NCBI GenBank assembly: GCA_004173455.1
Contig: SECL01000015.1
Span: 1 to 64,000 of the forward strand
Length of the DNA stretch: 64,000 nucleotides
Direction of reading: 5' to 3'
Source of the DNA: Moraxellaceae bacterium
GTDB taxonomy: Bacteria; Pseudomonadota; Gammaproteobacteria; Pseudomonadales; Moraxellaceae
The notes below the pieces were generated by a model. That model was not told the origin of the DNA and ran no database searches. It was given only the letters and a program-made list of their open reading frames with translations. The translations under genes were made by a program, and so were the position numbers. Of the stretch, positions 55,638 to 64,000 are shown in pieces. Numbering within the stretch: position 1 is the stretch's first letter; each line of letters opens with the position of its first letter.

Positions 55638-56720
55638 TTATGAATCAACCGGATGCGCCATCACAGACAACTGCCGGTGTTTGACGCCAATAAGGAGTTT
55701 CTTTTGTAGTGGATGCTTCAGGATAAAGCGTGCCAATACTGGTTCTAGTTGTGTGCGAAACTTGCGTGCCAAATTACGTGCCCCAAAACGGATATCATGC
55801 TGGCGACTCAGCAGGGCAATGGCGTAGGCATCAAGGCTGACATGGCACCCTTGCTTGCGCAGGCGCTGGTTTAATTTGTTCAGTTCAATATCAATTAGTT
55901 GTGGCAGCCAATGCTGATCCACTGGGCAGTAATGCAAAATCCGGTCAATCCGGTTGATAAATTCGGGATCAAACTGCTGGTGCAGGGCTTTTTCAATGAC
56001 ATGCTGGGATGACTTGCCCCATTGTTCAGCTAGGCGTTCACACAGGCGTTGTGCCGGTTTGGGCAGTCTGGAAAAATAATTCAGCGCGCTTTGTGCCTGA
56101 CGTGCGCCGACGTTACTGGTCATAAAAATCAGGCTGTTTTTAAAATCAATGGTTTTGCTGCCAGACGACAAGGTCAGCGTGCCGCTATCCAGCACATTCA
56201 GCAGGCTACGAATCACCTCTGTACTGGCTTTTTCCAACTCATCAAACAGCACAATGCCGGGTTTGCTAAAACTGCCCTGTATCGCCTCAATATCAAATAA
56301 CGTGGTGCCTTCCTTGCTACCGACATAACCCGGAGGCGCCCCAGTCAGCGCGGCGGCATAGTGTTCCTGCGCCAGCGTATTCATATCAATACGGCAAAAT
56401 GCATCAGGACGGCCATAAATCGCCTCGCTAATTAGCCGTACGGTTTCGGTTTTGCCCACGCCGGTTGAACCCAGCATTAGCGTGACTGACAACGGGCGCT
56501 CGGTGCTGGAAAAATCAGCCTTGACCACATTAAGCATATTTTCAATTTCGCCCAGTGCGGCTTCTTGTCCAATAATGCGTGCGCGCAAATGCTGCATCAC
56601 CACTTTTGGTTCAAACAAAAACCGTGAGGTGGTCAGGCGTTGCTGGCTGGCTGCATCAGCATGGCTTTTTTGCGCATTGGCCTCGCGGTTGTGTTCCAGC
56701 ACATCATTGATAAACGGCAT
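55638..56720 (-). CDS. amiB: AmiB-like AAA+ ATPase
   Basis: This 360-residue ClpA/ClpB-type AAA+ protein has Walker A GSTGVGKTETVRL (about 84-96), the pore-like GYVGSKEGTTLFD, Walker B IVLFDELEKAS and sensor/arginine finger region FDPEFINRIDRI. It has one AAA module and no N-terminal Clp repeat. In Pseudomonas aeruginosa AmiB is encoded next to amidase amiE. The ATG at 56720 follows AAGGTG; a GTG at 56729 is an alternative. It lies 66 nt after amiE. Confidence 0.82.
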   Translation of the reverse strand: MPFINDVLEHNREANAQKSHADAASQQRLTTSRFLFEPKVVMQHLRARIIGQEAALGEIENMLNVVKADFSSTERPLSVTLMLGSTGVGKTETVRLISEAIYGRPDAFCRIDMNTLAQEHYAAALTGAPPGYVGSKEGTTLFDIEAIQGSFSKPGIVLFDELEKASTEVIRSLLNVLDSGTLTLSSGSKTIDFKNSLIFMTSNVGARQAQSALNYFSRLPKPAQRLCERLAEQWGKSSQHVIEKALHQQFDPEFINRIDRILHYCPVDQHWLPQLIDIELNKLNQRLRKQGCHVSLDAYAIALLSRQHDIRFGARNLARKFRTQLEPVLARFILKHPLQKKLLIGVKHRQLSVMAHPVDS

Positions 56721-56786
56721 TGCTTTCACCTTGATTCTTTAAGCTTCTTGTGTGGCGCTTTGCTATTGCTTTGGCGGTAAGACAGT

Positions 56787-57827
56787 TCAAGCTTGTTTTT
56801 CAAGTCCTTCATGCGGTAGGTTGCCAATTGGGCATTCAGCCACGCCGATGGTCGAGCGGGTAAAGCTTTCAACATTGGCTTGTGCTTTTTCGGCATCCAG
56901 CACCCAGGTGCGGTAAAAATCAAACGGGCAGGTGGCAATGCCTTTGTCACCATCGCCATTGTTGTACACGCCGGTATAGCCACGGTGCAGCAGTTTGAAC
57001 AAATGGTTTTGTGCCTGATCGTATTTGCGTGCGTCACGGATTTCAGGAATGGACAGTTGCGCGTACTGAATGCCGTTTTCTTCTTCGCCACATTCGCCCA
57101 GCGTACGGCCATCAAACCCGACAATTGCGGAGTGGCCAAAATAGGTGTAAACCCCATCAAATCCGGTACAATTGGCCACTGCCACGTAGCAGTTATTGGC
57201 CCAAGCCATGGTTTTGGCCATCATGATCTGCTGTTCCTTGGCGGGATACATATAACCCTGACAGCGCACAATCAGCTCAGCACCTTTCATGGCACAGTCG
57301 CGCCAGATTTCGGGATAGTTGCCGTCATCACAGATAATCAGCGAAATTTTTAAGCCTTTGGGGCCAATCGATACATAGGTCTGATCGCCCGGACACCAGC
57401 CTTCAATCGGGCACCACGGGATCACCTTGCGGTATTTTTGTACAATCTTGCCGTCGTTATTAATCAGTACCAAGGTGTTATACGGTACTTTTTGCGGGTG
57501 CTGTTCATGCCGTTCGCCCGTGATGGAAAACACACCCCACACATTGGCCTGCTTGCACGCCGCTGAGAAAATTGCGGTTTCATCACCGGGAATACTCGCA
57601 GCAGTATCCATCATTTCGGTCTGGTCATACATGATGCCCATGGTGCTATATTCCGGAAAAATCACCAGATCCATACCGGGCAGACCTTGCTTCATGCCAA
57701 TCAACATATCGGCAATTTTTTTGGCATTGTCCAGCACCTCGGCTTTGCTGTGCAGGCGTGGAATCCGGTAGTTCACCACAGCCACGCCAACGGTATTGGG
57801 ACTGCTTGAAATATCGCCATGACGCAT
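56787..57827 (-). CDS. amiE: aliphatic amidase
   Basis: This 346-residue nitrilase-family enzyme hydrolyses short aliphatic amides (acetamide, propionamide) to the acid and ammonia. It aligns with P. aeruginosa AmiE from the first residues ([20 protein letters not shown]). The catalytic triad is intact at Glu59 (FPEYS), Lys134 (KYRKVIPW) and Cys166 (ICDDGN), and the substrate-pocket Trp138 is kept. The regulatory amiC and amiR genes are not nearby. Its leader RNA contains a long inverted repeat. Confidence 0.97.
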   Translation of the reverse strand: MRHGDISSSPNTVGVAVVNYRIPRLHSKAEVLDNAKKIADMLIGMKQGLPGMDLVIFPEYSTMGIMYDQTEMMDTAASIPGDETAIFSAACKQANVWGVFSITGERHEQHPQKVPYNTLVLINNDGKIVQKYRKVIPWCPIEGWCPGDQTYVSIGPKGLKISLIICDDGNYPEIWRDCAMKGAELIVRCQGYMYPAKEQQIMMAKTMAWANNCYVAVANCTGFDGVYTYFGHSAIVGFDGRTLGECGEEENGIQYAQLSIPEIRDARKYDQAQNHLFKLLHRGYTGVYNNGDGDKGIATCPFDFYRTWVLDAEKAQANVESFTRSTIGVAECPIGNLPHEGLEKQA

Positions 57828-57879
57828 GATGTATTCCTTCTTTCAACACACTAAATGCAATGGATTAAATGCTTAAACA

Positions 57880-57944
57880 CACAACAGAACAGGGTCACTC
57901 ACATCGTTGGGAGCGTGTATTTTGAGTTAGCCTGCCCTGTTGTG
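57880..57944 (-). promoter_or_regulatory. long inverted repeat in the amiE leader
   Basis: On the minus strand CACAACAGGG is followed 40 nt later by CCCTGTTCTGTTGTG; the inner AACAGGG/CCCTGTT pair is perfect and the outer arms pair with a 2-nt bulge. It lies about 55-115 nt upstream of the amiE ATG, where leader regulation by ANTAR proteins such as AmiR occurs in Pseudomonas. No terminator T-run is seen. Confidence 0.5.
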
Positions 57945-58051
57945 ATGGCTCTAGTGTTAAACAAAAGGTGTTCTTACAAAATACGTTGGATGACGTATAA
58001 CAGATGATTTAATGAATTATTAATCAGGTATTTAATATAGGAGTTACCAAT

Positions 58052-58087
58052 AAAAAAGGTCTGTGCAAACAAGATCGCATAGACCTT
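58052..58087 (-). terminator. rho-independent terminator of the urt operon
   Basis: Read on the minus strand, AAGGTCT and AGACCTT form the stem (with an inner TGC/GCA pair) followed by TTTTTTA. It isolates the amide genes from the urea transporter operon. Confidence 0.85.
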
Positions 58088-58123
58088 AAAACAGTAACTT
58101 ATAGGGCGTATCCTAAATCTGGA

Positions 58124-58822
58124 TTACACCGACAAATATTGGCTAATGGTTTTTTCATCGACATTATTTCGGGTGTTTTCATACACCAGCCGTCCCTTGT
58201 CAATCACAAAAAAGCGGTCAGCAATATCCATGGTAAAGCTCAGCACCTGCTCAGACACCACAATGGTCAGGTCACGCTGATCACGAATTTGCTTGAGCGA
58301 GCGGGCAATATCCTTAATGATCGACGGCTGAATGCCTTCGGTTGGTTCGTCCAGCAGCAGCACTTTGGGATTGGTCGCCAAGGCACGGGCAATTGCCAGT
58401 TGCTGCTGCTGGCCGCCTGATAGGTTGCCGCCCTTGCGTTTGCGCATGTCATACAGCACGGGAAACAGTTCATACAAATCTTCCGGCACCTTGCCGCGTG
58501 CTGAAGCGGGCAGGCCAGTCTGGATATTTTCCAGCACAGTCATAGTGGAAAATATCATGCGGCCTTGCGGCACATAGGCAAGGCCATTATTGACCCTTTG
58601 ATAAGAATCCATTTTTTCAATGCGTTTGCCATCCAGGGTAATTTCACCGCCCCGAGTTGGCAACACGCCAACCAGGGTTTTAAATAGCGTGGTTTTACCC
58701 ATGCCGTTGCGCCCCATCACGGCAATGATTTCATTTTTGGCTACATTCAGATCAAGCTGGTGGATCACTTCACTTTGTCCATAGCCAGATACTAAAGCTT
58801 GAATATTAAACATACTGCTCAT
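58124..58822 (-). CDS. urtE: urea/amide ABC transporter ATPase UrtE
   Basis: The start at 58822 follows GGAGAA; an ATG 14 codons upstream is less likely. The 232-residue ATPase has Walker A GRNGMGKTTLFKTL, signature LSGGQQQQLAIARAL and Walker B VLLLDEPTEG. It belongs to the branched-amino-acid-type group with UrtD. Last gene of urtABCDE. Confidence 0.92.
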   Translation of the reverse strand: MSSMFNIQALVSGYGQSEVIHQLDLNVAKNEIIAVMGRNGMGKTTLFKTLVGVLPTRGGEITLDGKRIEKMDSYQRVNNGLAYVPQGRMIFSTMTVLENIQTGLPASARGKVPEDLYELFPVLYDMRKRKGGNLSGGQQQQLAIARALATNPKVLLLDEPTEGIQPSIIKDIARSLKQIRDQRDLTIVVSEQVLSFTMDIADRFFVIDKGRLVYENTRNNVDEKTISQYLSV

Positions 58823-58904
58823 TTGGGCTTCTCCAGTACGGGAGTTAAAAACATTGAACAACATCAGTCAGCAATTCGATATGGCCATTAAAAACTTAAG
58901 GTTA

Positions 58905-59669
58905 TTAATGACCTAAATATACTTCGATTACTTTAGGATTGCTTTGTACATCTTCCATTTTGCCTTCTGCCAGAATTTGACCCTGATGCAGCACGGTTAC
59001 TTTGTCGGCAATGGTTTTGACAAACTCCATGTCGTGCTCAATCACCAGCACCGAGCGGCCTTCACAAATCTTGCGGATCAGTAGCGCGGTTTTTTCCCGT
59101 TCCGACACACTCATGCCCGCCACGGGTTCATCCAGCATCACCAGTTCTGGATCTTGCATCAGCAGCATGCCAATTTCCAGCCATTGCTTCTGGCCATGCG
59201 ACAGCAAATCAGCCGTTTGATTCAGCATATCGGTTAAAAAAATCTCGGCAGCAATGGCTTTGACGCGGTCAATCACATCCGGCGTACGTTTAAAAAACAG
59301 CGCACCAAACACACTACGACCGCGCGGGAAAGACATTTCAAGATTTTCAAATACAGTCAGGTTTTCATAAATAGATGGAGTTTGAAACTTTCGACCCACG
59401 CCCGCATGTACAATGGCATGCTCACTCATGCCGGTTAATTCTTTACCTTTGAACTGGATTTTGCCGCTGGTTGCGCGGGTCTTGCCGCAAATCAGATCGA
59501 GTACGGTGGTTTTGCCTGCGCCATTAGGGCCAATCACCACACGCACTTCGTTGGGGTCAATGTACATGGTGAGGTTATTGACGGCCTTAAACCCATCAAA
59601 GGATACGGTTAAATCTTCTACCAGCAGTACTGGTTTTGGCATTTCAACGCCTATGGCTTGACTATTCAT
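58905..59669 (-). CDS. urtD: urea/amide ABC transporter ATPase UrtD
   Basis: This 254-residue ATPase has Walker A GPNGAGKTTVLDLI, signature LSHGQKQWLEIGMLL and Walker B LVMLDEPVAGMS. The ATG overlaps the urtC stop (ATGA type), so translation is coupled. It pairs with UrtE to drive the permeases UrtB and UrtC. Confidence 0.93.
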   Translation of the reverse strand: MNSQAIGVEMPKPVLLVEDLTVSFDGFKAVNNLTMYIDPNEVRVVIGPNGAGKTTVLDLICGKTRATSGKIQFKGKELTGMSEHAIVHAGVGRKFQTPSIYENLTVFENLEMSFPRGRSVFGALFFKRTPDVIDRVKAIAAEIFLTDMLNQTADLLSHGQKQWLEIGMLLMQDPELVMLDEPVAGMSVSEREKTALLIRKICEGRSVLVIEHDMEFVKTIADKVTVLHQGQILAEGKMEDVQSNPKVIEVYLGH

Positions 59670-60838
59670 TTGCCGGACTCCTCTGCGCTGGTTGCACTAA
59701 CGCTAACTGGGCTGTGTTCAACCACCACGTTGTCGCTATTTGTCTGGTTTTTGGATTTTTTACCGCTAAAATAAGGCTTCACATATTTATCGTATAACCC
59801 AGCCAGCCCATCAGGGAAGAACATCACCACCACAATAAACAGGCCACCCATCAGGAATAGCCATAGCTCGGGAAATGATTCGGAAAAGTAGGTTTTGCCA
59901 AAGTTCACCAGCAGGGTGCCATACACTGCGCCGAGCAAGGACAACCGGCCACCTACAGCGGCAAAGATCACCATTTCAATGGACGGTACAATGCCCACAA
60001 AAGACGGTGACATAAAGCCGACTTGCAGGGTAAACATAGCGCCGCCAATGGCTGAAATGGCCGCGGCAACACAGAATATAAACACCTTGTACATCGACAC
60101 GTTGTAGCCAGAAAAGCGCACGCGTTCTTCCTTATCCCGCATGGCAGACAACAGGCGACCCAGCTTGGAATTTAAAATATAGCGACCGACCAGAATTGCG
60201 CCAATCAGCAAAAGGGCATTTACAAAGTACAAAACATATTTGGCAGAATCGGTACGGATATCCCAGCCATGCAGGGTTTTCAGATCAGTAATACCGTTGA
60301 CGCCACCGGTAAATCCTTGCTGGCCAATAATCAAAATGGTCAGGATGGCGGCAATGGCTTGGGTGACAATGGAAAAATACACATCACCCACACGACGGGT
60401 AAACATGGCAATGCCAATGATAAAGGCCAGTACCGTGGGTACGGCAATCACCGCAAACAAGGTAAAAGCAAAGCTGTGAAACGGTTCCCATAGCATGGGC
60501 AGGCTAGTGACCTGATTCCAGTCCATAAAGTCAGGAATGCCAGGGGTGGTTTGATGAGCGGTACTGGTGGCATCCGAGGCTTCCAGTTTTAAAAACATCG
60601 CCATACAGTAACCACCGAGGCCAAAGAAAATACCTTGCCCCAGACTTAAAATGCCACCGTGTCCCCAGCACAGTACCAGTCCCACGGCCACAAAGGCATA
60701 GCTTAAATATTTGCCCACCAGGTTTAGGCGAAAGATGTCAAAGAAAACCGGCATGACCACCAGAATAATGGCTGCCAGAATCAGCAGGCCAATAGCGCCC
60801 TGTTTTCCACCGAGTAATGCATTCAATGTATTTTTCAT
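59666..60838 (-). CDS. urtC: urea/amide ABC transporter permease UrtC
   Basis: This 390-residue membrane protein has about ten hydrophobic segments and the LivM-like motifs GHGGILSLGQGIFFGLGGYCMAM and EERVRFSGYNVSMYKVFIF. A hydrophilic C-terminal tail (about 355-390) is longer than usual. It overlaps urtD by 4 nt. Confidence 0.92.
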   Translation of the reverse strand: MKNTLNALLGGKQGAIGLLILAAIILVVMPVFFDIFRLNLVGKYLSYAFVAVGLVLCWGHGGILSLGQGIFFGLGGYCMAMFLKLEASDATSTAHQTTPGIPDFMDWNQVTSLPMLWEPFHSFAFTLFAVIAVPTVLAFIIGIAMFTRRVGDVYFSIVTQAIAAILTILIIGQQGFTGGVNGITDLKTLHGWDIRTDSAKYVLYFVNALLLIGAILVGRYILNSKLGRLLSAMRDKEERVRFSGYNVSMYKVFIFCVAAAISAIGGAMFTLQVGFMSPSFVGIVPSIEMVIFAAVGGRLSLLGAVYGTLLVNFGKTYFSESFPELWLFLMGGLFIVVVMFFPDGLAGLYDKYVKPYFSGKKSKNQTNSDNVVVEHSPVSVSATSAEESGK

Positions 60839-60874
60839 GATTATTCTCTGTCAGTCAGGTTAGGGAGTACGCCA

Positions 60875-61792
60875 TTACTTGCGTACTTTGGCCGAAAACA
60901 AACCTTGCGGGCGCAGCATCAAAATAATGATGACCACGGACAGGGTAATAACTTTGGCCATTGAGCCACTGATAAAGAACTCCAGTACCGACTGGGTTTG
61001 TGCAATGGAAAAGGCCGAGGCAATTGTGCCAATCAGGCTTTGCGCGCCACCAAACACCACCACCAAAAAGGTATCCACGATATACAGTGAACCTGAGGTA
61101 GGGCCAGTGGAGCCAATGGTCGTAAATGCAGCGCCAGCAATACCTGCCACACCGCAGCCCAGTGCAAAAGTCATCCGATCCACCCGCTTGGTATTGATGC
61201 CCACTGCATTACTCATGATGCGATTTTGTGTGGTGGCGCGGACTTGTAGCCCCCAGCGTGAACGGAACAGCAAATAAAAAATAATGCCAGTGACTACCAA
61301 AGTCAGTGCCACCAGAAACATGCCATTGATCGGAATATCAATCAGCTCGGTGGGTGCATAAGAACCCATCAGCCATTCTGGCAGGGTGGGGCTGACTTCC
61401 TTGGGACCAAACACCGAGCGGAAAATCTGTTGCATGACCAGACTTAAGCCCCAGGTCGCCAGCAGGGTATCCAGTGGACGGTGGTACAGCCGCGAAATCA
61501 TCACTCGTTCCACACCATAGCCAACAAGGCCAGCAATAAAAAACGAAGCAATAATGGCAATAAAAAAGTAGTAGGGCATCAAGGCAGGTGCATAGCTTTC
61601 GGTCAGTGTGGAAATCATATAGGTGGTGTAGGCACCAATGGTAAGGAACTCACCATGTGCCATATTAATCACACCCATTTGACCAAAAATAATGGCAAGA
61701 CCCAGCGCCATTAGCAGCAGCACACAAAACACCGATAAGCCATTAAAGCCCTGCATTGCGAAGATTGCGCCCATTTCTGAGAGTGAGGTCAT
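60875..61792 (-). CDS. urtB: urea/amide ABC transporter permease UrtB
   Basis: The start at 61792 follows GGAG; a TTG ten codons earlier is less likely. The 305-residue LivH-like permease has IIFGQMGVINMAHGEFLTIGAY and the loop RVDRMTFALGCGVAGIAGA. It lacks the extra N-terminal periplasmic domain seen in many long proteobacterial UrtB. It pairs with UrtC. Confidence 0.92.
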   Translation of the reverse strand: MTSLSEMGAIFAMQGFNGLSVFCVLLLMALGLAIIFGQMGVINMAHGEFLTIGAYTTYMISTLTESYAPALMPYYFFIAIIASFFIAGLVGYGVERVMISRLYHRPLDTLLATWGLSLVMQQIFRSVFGPKEVSPTLPEWLMGSYAPTELIDIPINGMFLVALTLVVTGIIFYLLFRSRWGLQVRATTQNRIMSNAVGINTKRVDRMTFALGCGVAGIAGAAFTTIGSTGPTSGSLYIVDTFLVVVFGGAQSLIGTIASAFSIAQTQSVLEFFISGSMAKVITLSVVIIILMLRPQGLFSAKVRK

Positions 61793-61951
61793 GGCAAACT
61801 CCAGCGTTGTCAGTGAAAGCAAAGGTTTTAAGCTGATTTTGAAATCGTTGGCTTAAAAGCTGGATTCAATACAACGGTTAAAAACATATAATGAAAAATA
61901 ATCTGTAAAACAAAAACCTGACTAGCAGCAAAACAAAATTTCAATAGCGGG

Positions 61952-61979
61952 GCGGTGACAGGCGCTTGCCCATCACCGC
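61952..61979 (-). terminator. hairpin between urtA and urtB
   Basis: GCGGTGA (61952-61958) and TCACCGC (61973-61979) pair, with an inner GGC/GCC. Such hairpins commonly lower expression of permease genes relative to the binding protein. T-rich sequence follows only loosely. Confidence 0.6.
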
Positions 61980-62008
61980 GATTGATCAATAAATAAAGGA
62001 CTTAGCGC

Positions 62009-63268
62009 TTAATAACCTTTCGGGAATGGATTGGGCACAATCAGCTTGGGCGACTCATACACCACCTTGAACTGGCCGTTTGGCAGCGCCATGCCAATGC
62101 GTGACTTGCTCCACAGGTGATGGTTCGGATGAACTTTCACATACCCTTCAGGAGCCGTTTTTAGTTCAATGCCAGGCGAGGCAGCCACCACCTTGTTTAC
62201 ATCAAAGCTACCAGCTTTTTCAACTGCGGCTTTCCACAACCATGGGCCAAGGTAAGCCGCTTGTGTAACATCGCCAATCACTGCTTTAGGGCCATACTTG
62301 GCTTTAAAAGCCTGTACAAATTTCACGTTGTTGGGATTGTTTAGGCTTTGGAAATATTTAAACGAGGCATAAAAACCAGCCATGTTTTCACCACCAATCC
62401 CAAGTAATTCATCCTCACTGGCGGAGAAGGTCAGCAGAGTTTGCTTATTGCCAGTGACACCTGCGGCTTTAAGCTGCTTATAAAACGCCACATTGGAACC
62501 TCCCACCACCGCAGACACAATCGCATCTGGATGTTTGAGCTTCATCTTGTTAATCAGCGAACCAAACTGAGTACTGCCAAGGGCATAGTAATCTTCGCCC
62601 ACAACTTTGCCATGCAGCACTTTTTCAATGTGGGTACGGGCAATTTTCATGGTGGTACGTGGCCAGATATAATCAGAGCCTACCAGATAAAAGGTCTTGG
62701 CTTTTTTCTCGCGTGCTAGCCAGTTCAGTGCTTCAAGTACCTGCTGGGTAGCTTCCTGACCGGTATAAATCACGTTTTTGGATTGCTCTAAGCCTTCATA
62801 AAAAGTAGGGTAGTAGAGCAGGCCATTGTCACGTTCAAAAATCGGTAGCACCGCTTTACGGGAAGCTGAAGTCCAGCATCCAAAAACCGCAGCAACATGA
62901 TCTTTTTCCAGTAACTTTTTGGATTTTTCCGCAAAGGTTGGCCAGTCGGATGCTCCGTCTTCCTGAATGATGCGAATCTTGCGACCTAAAATTCCGCCTT
63001 GCGCATTGATTTGCTCAATCGCCAGTCGCTCGGCCTGAATAGCACCTGTTTCACTAATGGCCATCGTGCCTGTGGCAGAGTGTAACTGACCTACCACGAC
63101 TTCTTTGTCAGTCACTGCCAGCTTGGTGGTATTGATGGTTGCGGTGGCAGGCACAGCAGCCTGTGCAAATACAGGCAGTAACGCGAGTGGGAACGACATT
63201 AATCCCAAGACCAGTTTACGGCGGCTAGTTTTTAATGTGGACTGGAGCGTTTTAGTGGGCTTGGTCAT
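62009..63268 (-). CDS. urtA: urea/amide ABC transporter substrate-binding protein UrtA
   Basis: This 419-residue periplasmic binding protein has a twin-arginine-like export signal (TSRRKLVLGLMSFPLALLPVFAQA) and VVVGQLHSATGTMAISE, the UrtA/FmdD opening, then AAVFGCWTSASRKAVLPIFERDNGLLYYPTFYEGLEQS. It binds urea or short amides. It is the first gene of urtABCDE. Because formamidase and amidase genes follow, it might accept amides as the Methylophilus FmdD does; the sequence alone cannot decide. Confidence 0.92.
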   Translation of the reverse strand: MTKPTKTLQSTLKTSRRKLVLGLMSFPLALLPVFAQAAVPATATINTTKLAVTDKEVVVGQLHSATGTMAISETGAIQAERLAIEQINAQGGILGRKIRIIQEDGASDWPTFAEKSKKLLEKDHVAAVFGCWTSASRKAVLPIFERDNGLLYYPTFYEGLEQSKNVIYTGQEATQQVLEALNWLAREKKAKTFYLVGSDYIWPRTTMKIARTHIEKVLHGKVVGEDYYALGSTQFGSLINKMKLKHPDAIVSAVVGGSNVAFYKQLKAAGVTGNKQTLLTFSASEDELLGIGGENMAGFYASFKYFQSLNNPNNVKFVQAFKAKYGPKAVIGDVTQAAYLGPWLWKAAVEKAGSFDVNKVVAASPGIELKTAPEGYVKVHPNHHLWSKSRIGMALPNGQFKVVYESPKLIVPNPFPKGY

Positions 63269-63393
63269 TGTTGACGACTCCTGAAAAAGGCAATGTGTAA
63301 GTCAGTGCTTAAACTTTAAGCTTGTTGTACGATTGAACTCTAATGAGCAGGTTAAATAGCGCACCTGCCGTTGGTTTTCAGACTAAGGGCAAT

Positions 63394-63427
63394 AGGGTTG
63401 ACCCTGCTATACGTCACATTGCGTATA
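63394..63427. promoter_or_regulatory. two palindromes in the urtA divergent promoter
   Basis: AGGGT-TG-ACCCT (63394-63405) and TATACG-N8-CGTATA (63408-63427) lie side by side about 125-160 nt upstream of urtA. They could be sites for a nitrogen or amide regulator. Confidence 0.45.
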
Positions 63428-63541
63428 TACCGCGTAATAAATAGCCAGATTGTGATACAGAAAAGAATGCGTAAGAAATAACAACATTGGCGCGTTTCTT
63501 GAATTGGTTAGCCTGATATTTTTATAAATGTTGCGTTATTC

Positions 63542-64000
63542 ATGCCATCACCATTGCCAGATGTCACGGCAGCCTTATCAGCCACGCCGCCAGAAGATGG
63601 TTCTGCCCCTCAGCGCATTATCAAGATCCGGCGTGACTACAACACCTGGGTCGCGGATGAAACGCTGGAAGACTATGCCTTACGCTATACGCCCAAAACC
63701 ATGCGTAAGTGGTCGGAGTTTCGGGTGGCCAATACGGCATTTGGTGCGGTGTCATTTCTGGCAATGGAAGCGATAGGTGCTTCCATTGCACTCAATTACG
63801 GATTTATCAATGCTTTTGTCGCAATTTGCGTGGTATGCCTGATTATTTTCTTAACCAGTCTGCCTATTAGCTATTATGCAGCGCGTTATGGCGTGGACAT
63901 GGATTTGCTGACGCGCGGGGCAGGGTTTGGCTATATTGGTTCAACGCTAACCTCTTTAATTTACTCCAGTTTTACTTTTATTTTCTTTGCCATAGAAGCC
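63542..64000 (+). CDS. NCS1 permease-like membrane protein, truncated by window end
   Basis: This frame starts MPSPLPDVTAALSATPPEDG and continues open to the last base (153 codons). RIIKIRRDYNTWVADETLEDYALRYTPKTMRKWSEFRVANTAFGAVSFLAMEAIGA then RGAGFGYIGSTLTSLIYSSFTFIFFAIEA resemble the cytosine/purine (NCS1) permease fold. In relatives this domain can be fused to a sensor histidine kinase; the rest is outside the window. It is divergent from urtA, so it may sense or import urea or a related compound. It could also be a plain permease. Confidence 0.8.
   Translation, partial: MPSPLPDVTAALSATPPEDGSAPQRIIKIRRDYNTWVADETLEDYALRYTPKTMRKWSEFRVANTAFGAVSFLAMEAIGASIALNYGFINAFVAICVVCLIIFLTSLPISYYAARYGVDMDLLTRGAGFGYIGSTLTSLIYSSFTFIFFAIEA

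Noticed and set aside
63488..63503. Possible sigma-54 promoter before the NCS1-like gene
   Set aside because: TGGC-N7-TTGA has the spacing but lacks the GC of the -12 element; too weak to list.
1..64000. CRISPR arrays, tRNA genes and insertion sequences
   Set aside because: I looked for regular repeats, tRNA T-loop sequences and transposase motifs and saw none I could support.

Overview
The window looks like a chromosomal segment from Acinetobacter or a close Moraxellaceae relative. The grounds are moderate G+C with AT-rich intergenic DNA, the ureDABC-EFG-hupE/ureJ urease order, Fes/EntD/EntS-type catecholate siderophore genes, a Tat-exported phospholipase C and UmuDC-type genes. The genus call rests on protein resemblance and codon feel only; no 16S or other marker gene is present.

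Layout. (1) 1-7.7 kb is an accessory island. It begins with the abruptly ended tail of an alpha-2-macroglobulin-like gene. It then carries an inovirus Gp2-like gene, an AlpA-type regulator and a four-gene minus-strand operon (IRG-like GTPase, two lipoproteins, one membrane-anchored protein). A small XRE regulator with tandem operator-like repeats, a zinc-ribbon protein and a DUF932 phage/plasmid-type protein follow. No integrase is visible. (2) 8-17 kb is a patchwork of YcaC-type isochorismatase-fold hydrolases, HxlR and LysR regulators, a pirin, a hemerythrin-like protein and an SDR. It includes decayed genes: an HxlR relic, a frameshifted umuC, a damaged umuD and a Fic fragment fused to a small secreted-protein gene. 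(3) 17.3-21.5 kb holds phospholipase C and an Rrf2-controlled flavoprotein/methyltransferase pair.

(4) 21.7-45.6 kb is an iron region. It has a PepSY membrane operon, two TonB-dependent receptors, a Fur-family regulator and a complete catecholate siderophore locus: PPTase, Fes-like esterase, MbtH, a 2465-residue dimodular NRPS, an EntS-like exporter, and entA, entC, entE and entB. Fur-box-like palindromes precede three of the transcription units. The NRPS reads C-A-T-C-A-T-TE. Its second A domain has a serine code identical to EntF. Its first has a code I cannot assign, possibly for a cationic amino acid. The likely product is a DHB-X-Ser oligomer, perhaps a cyclic tris-catecholate.

(5) 45.8-64 kb is a nitrogen-scavenging region. 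It has the urease operon with a VapC/Phd-type toxin-antitoxin pair inserted in antisense between ureC and ureE, and a TorF-like porin. A minus-strand amide set (amiE, amiB, fmdA, fmdB) and the urtABCDE urea/amide ABC transporter follow. Divergent from urtA, an NCS1-permease-like protein runs off the window end. Together these genes would import urea and short amides and release ammonia.
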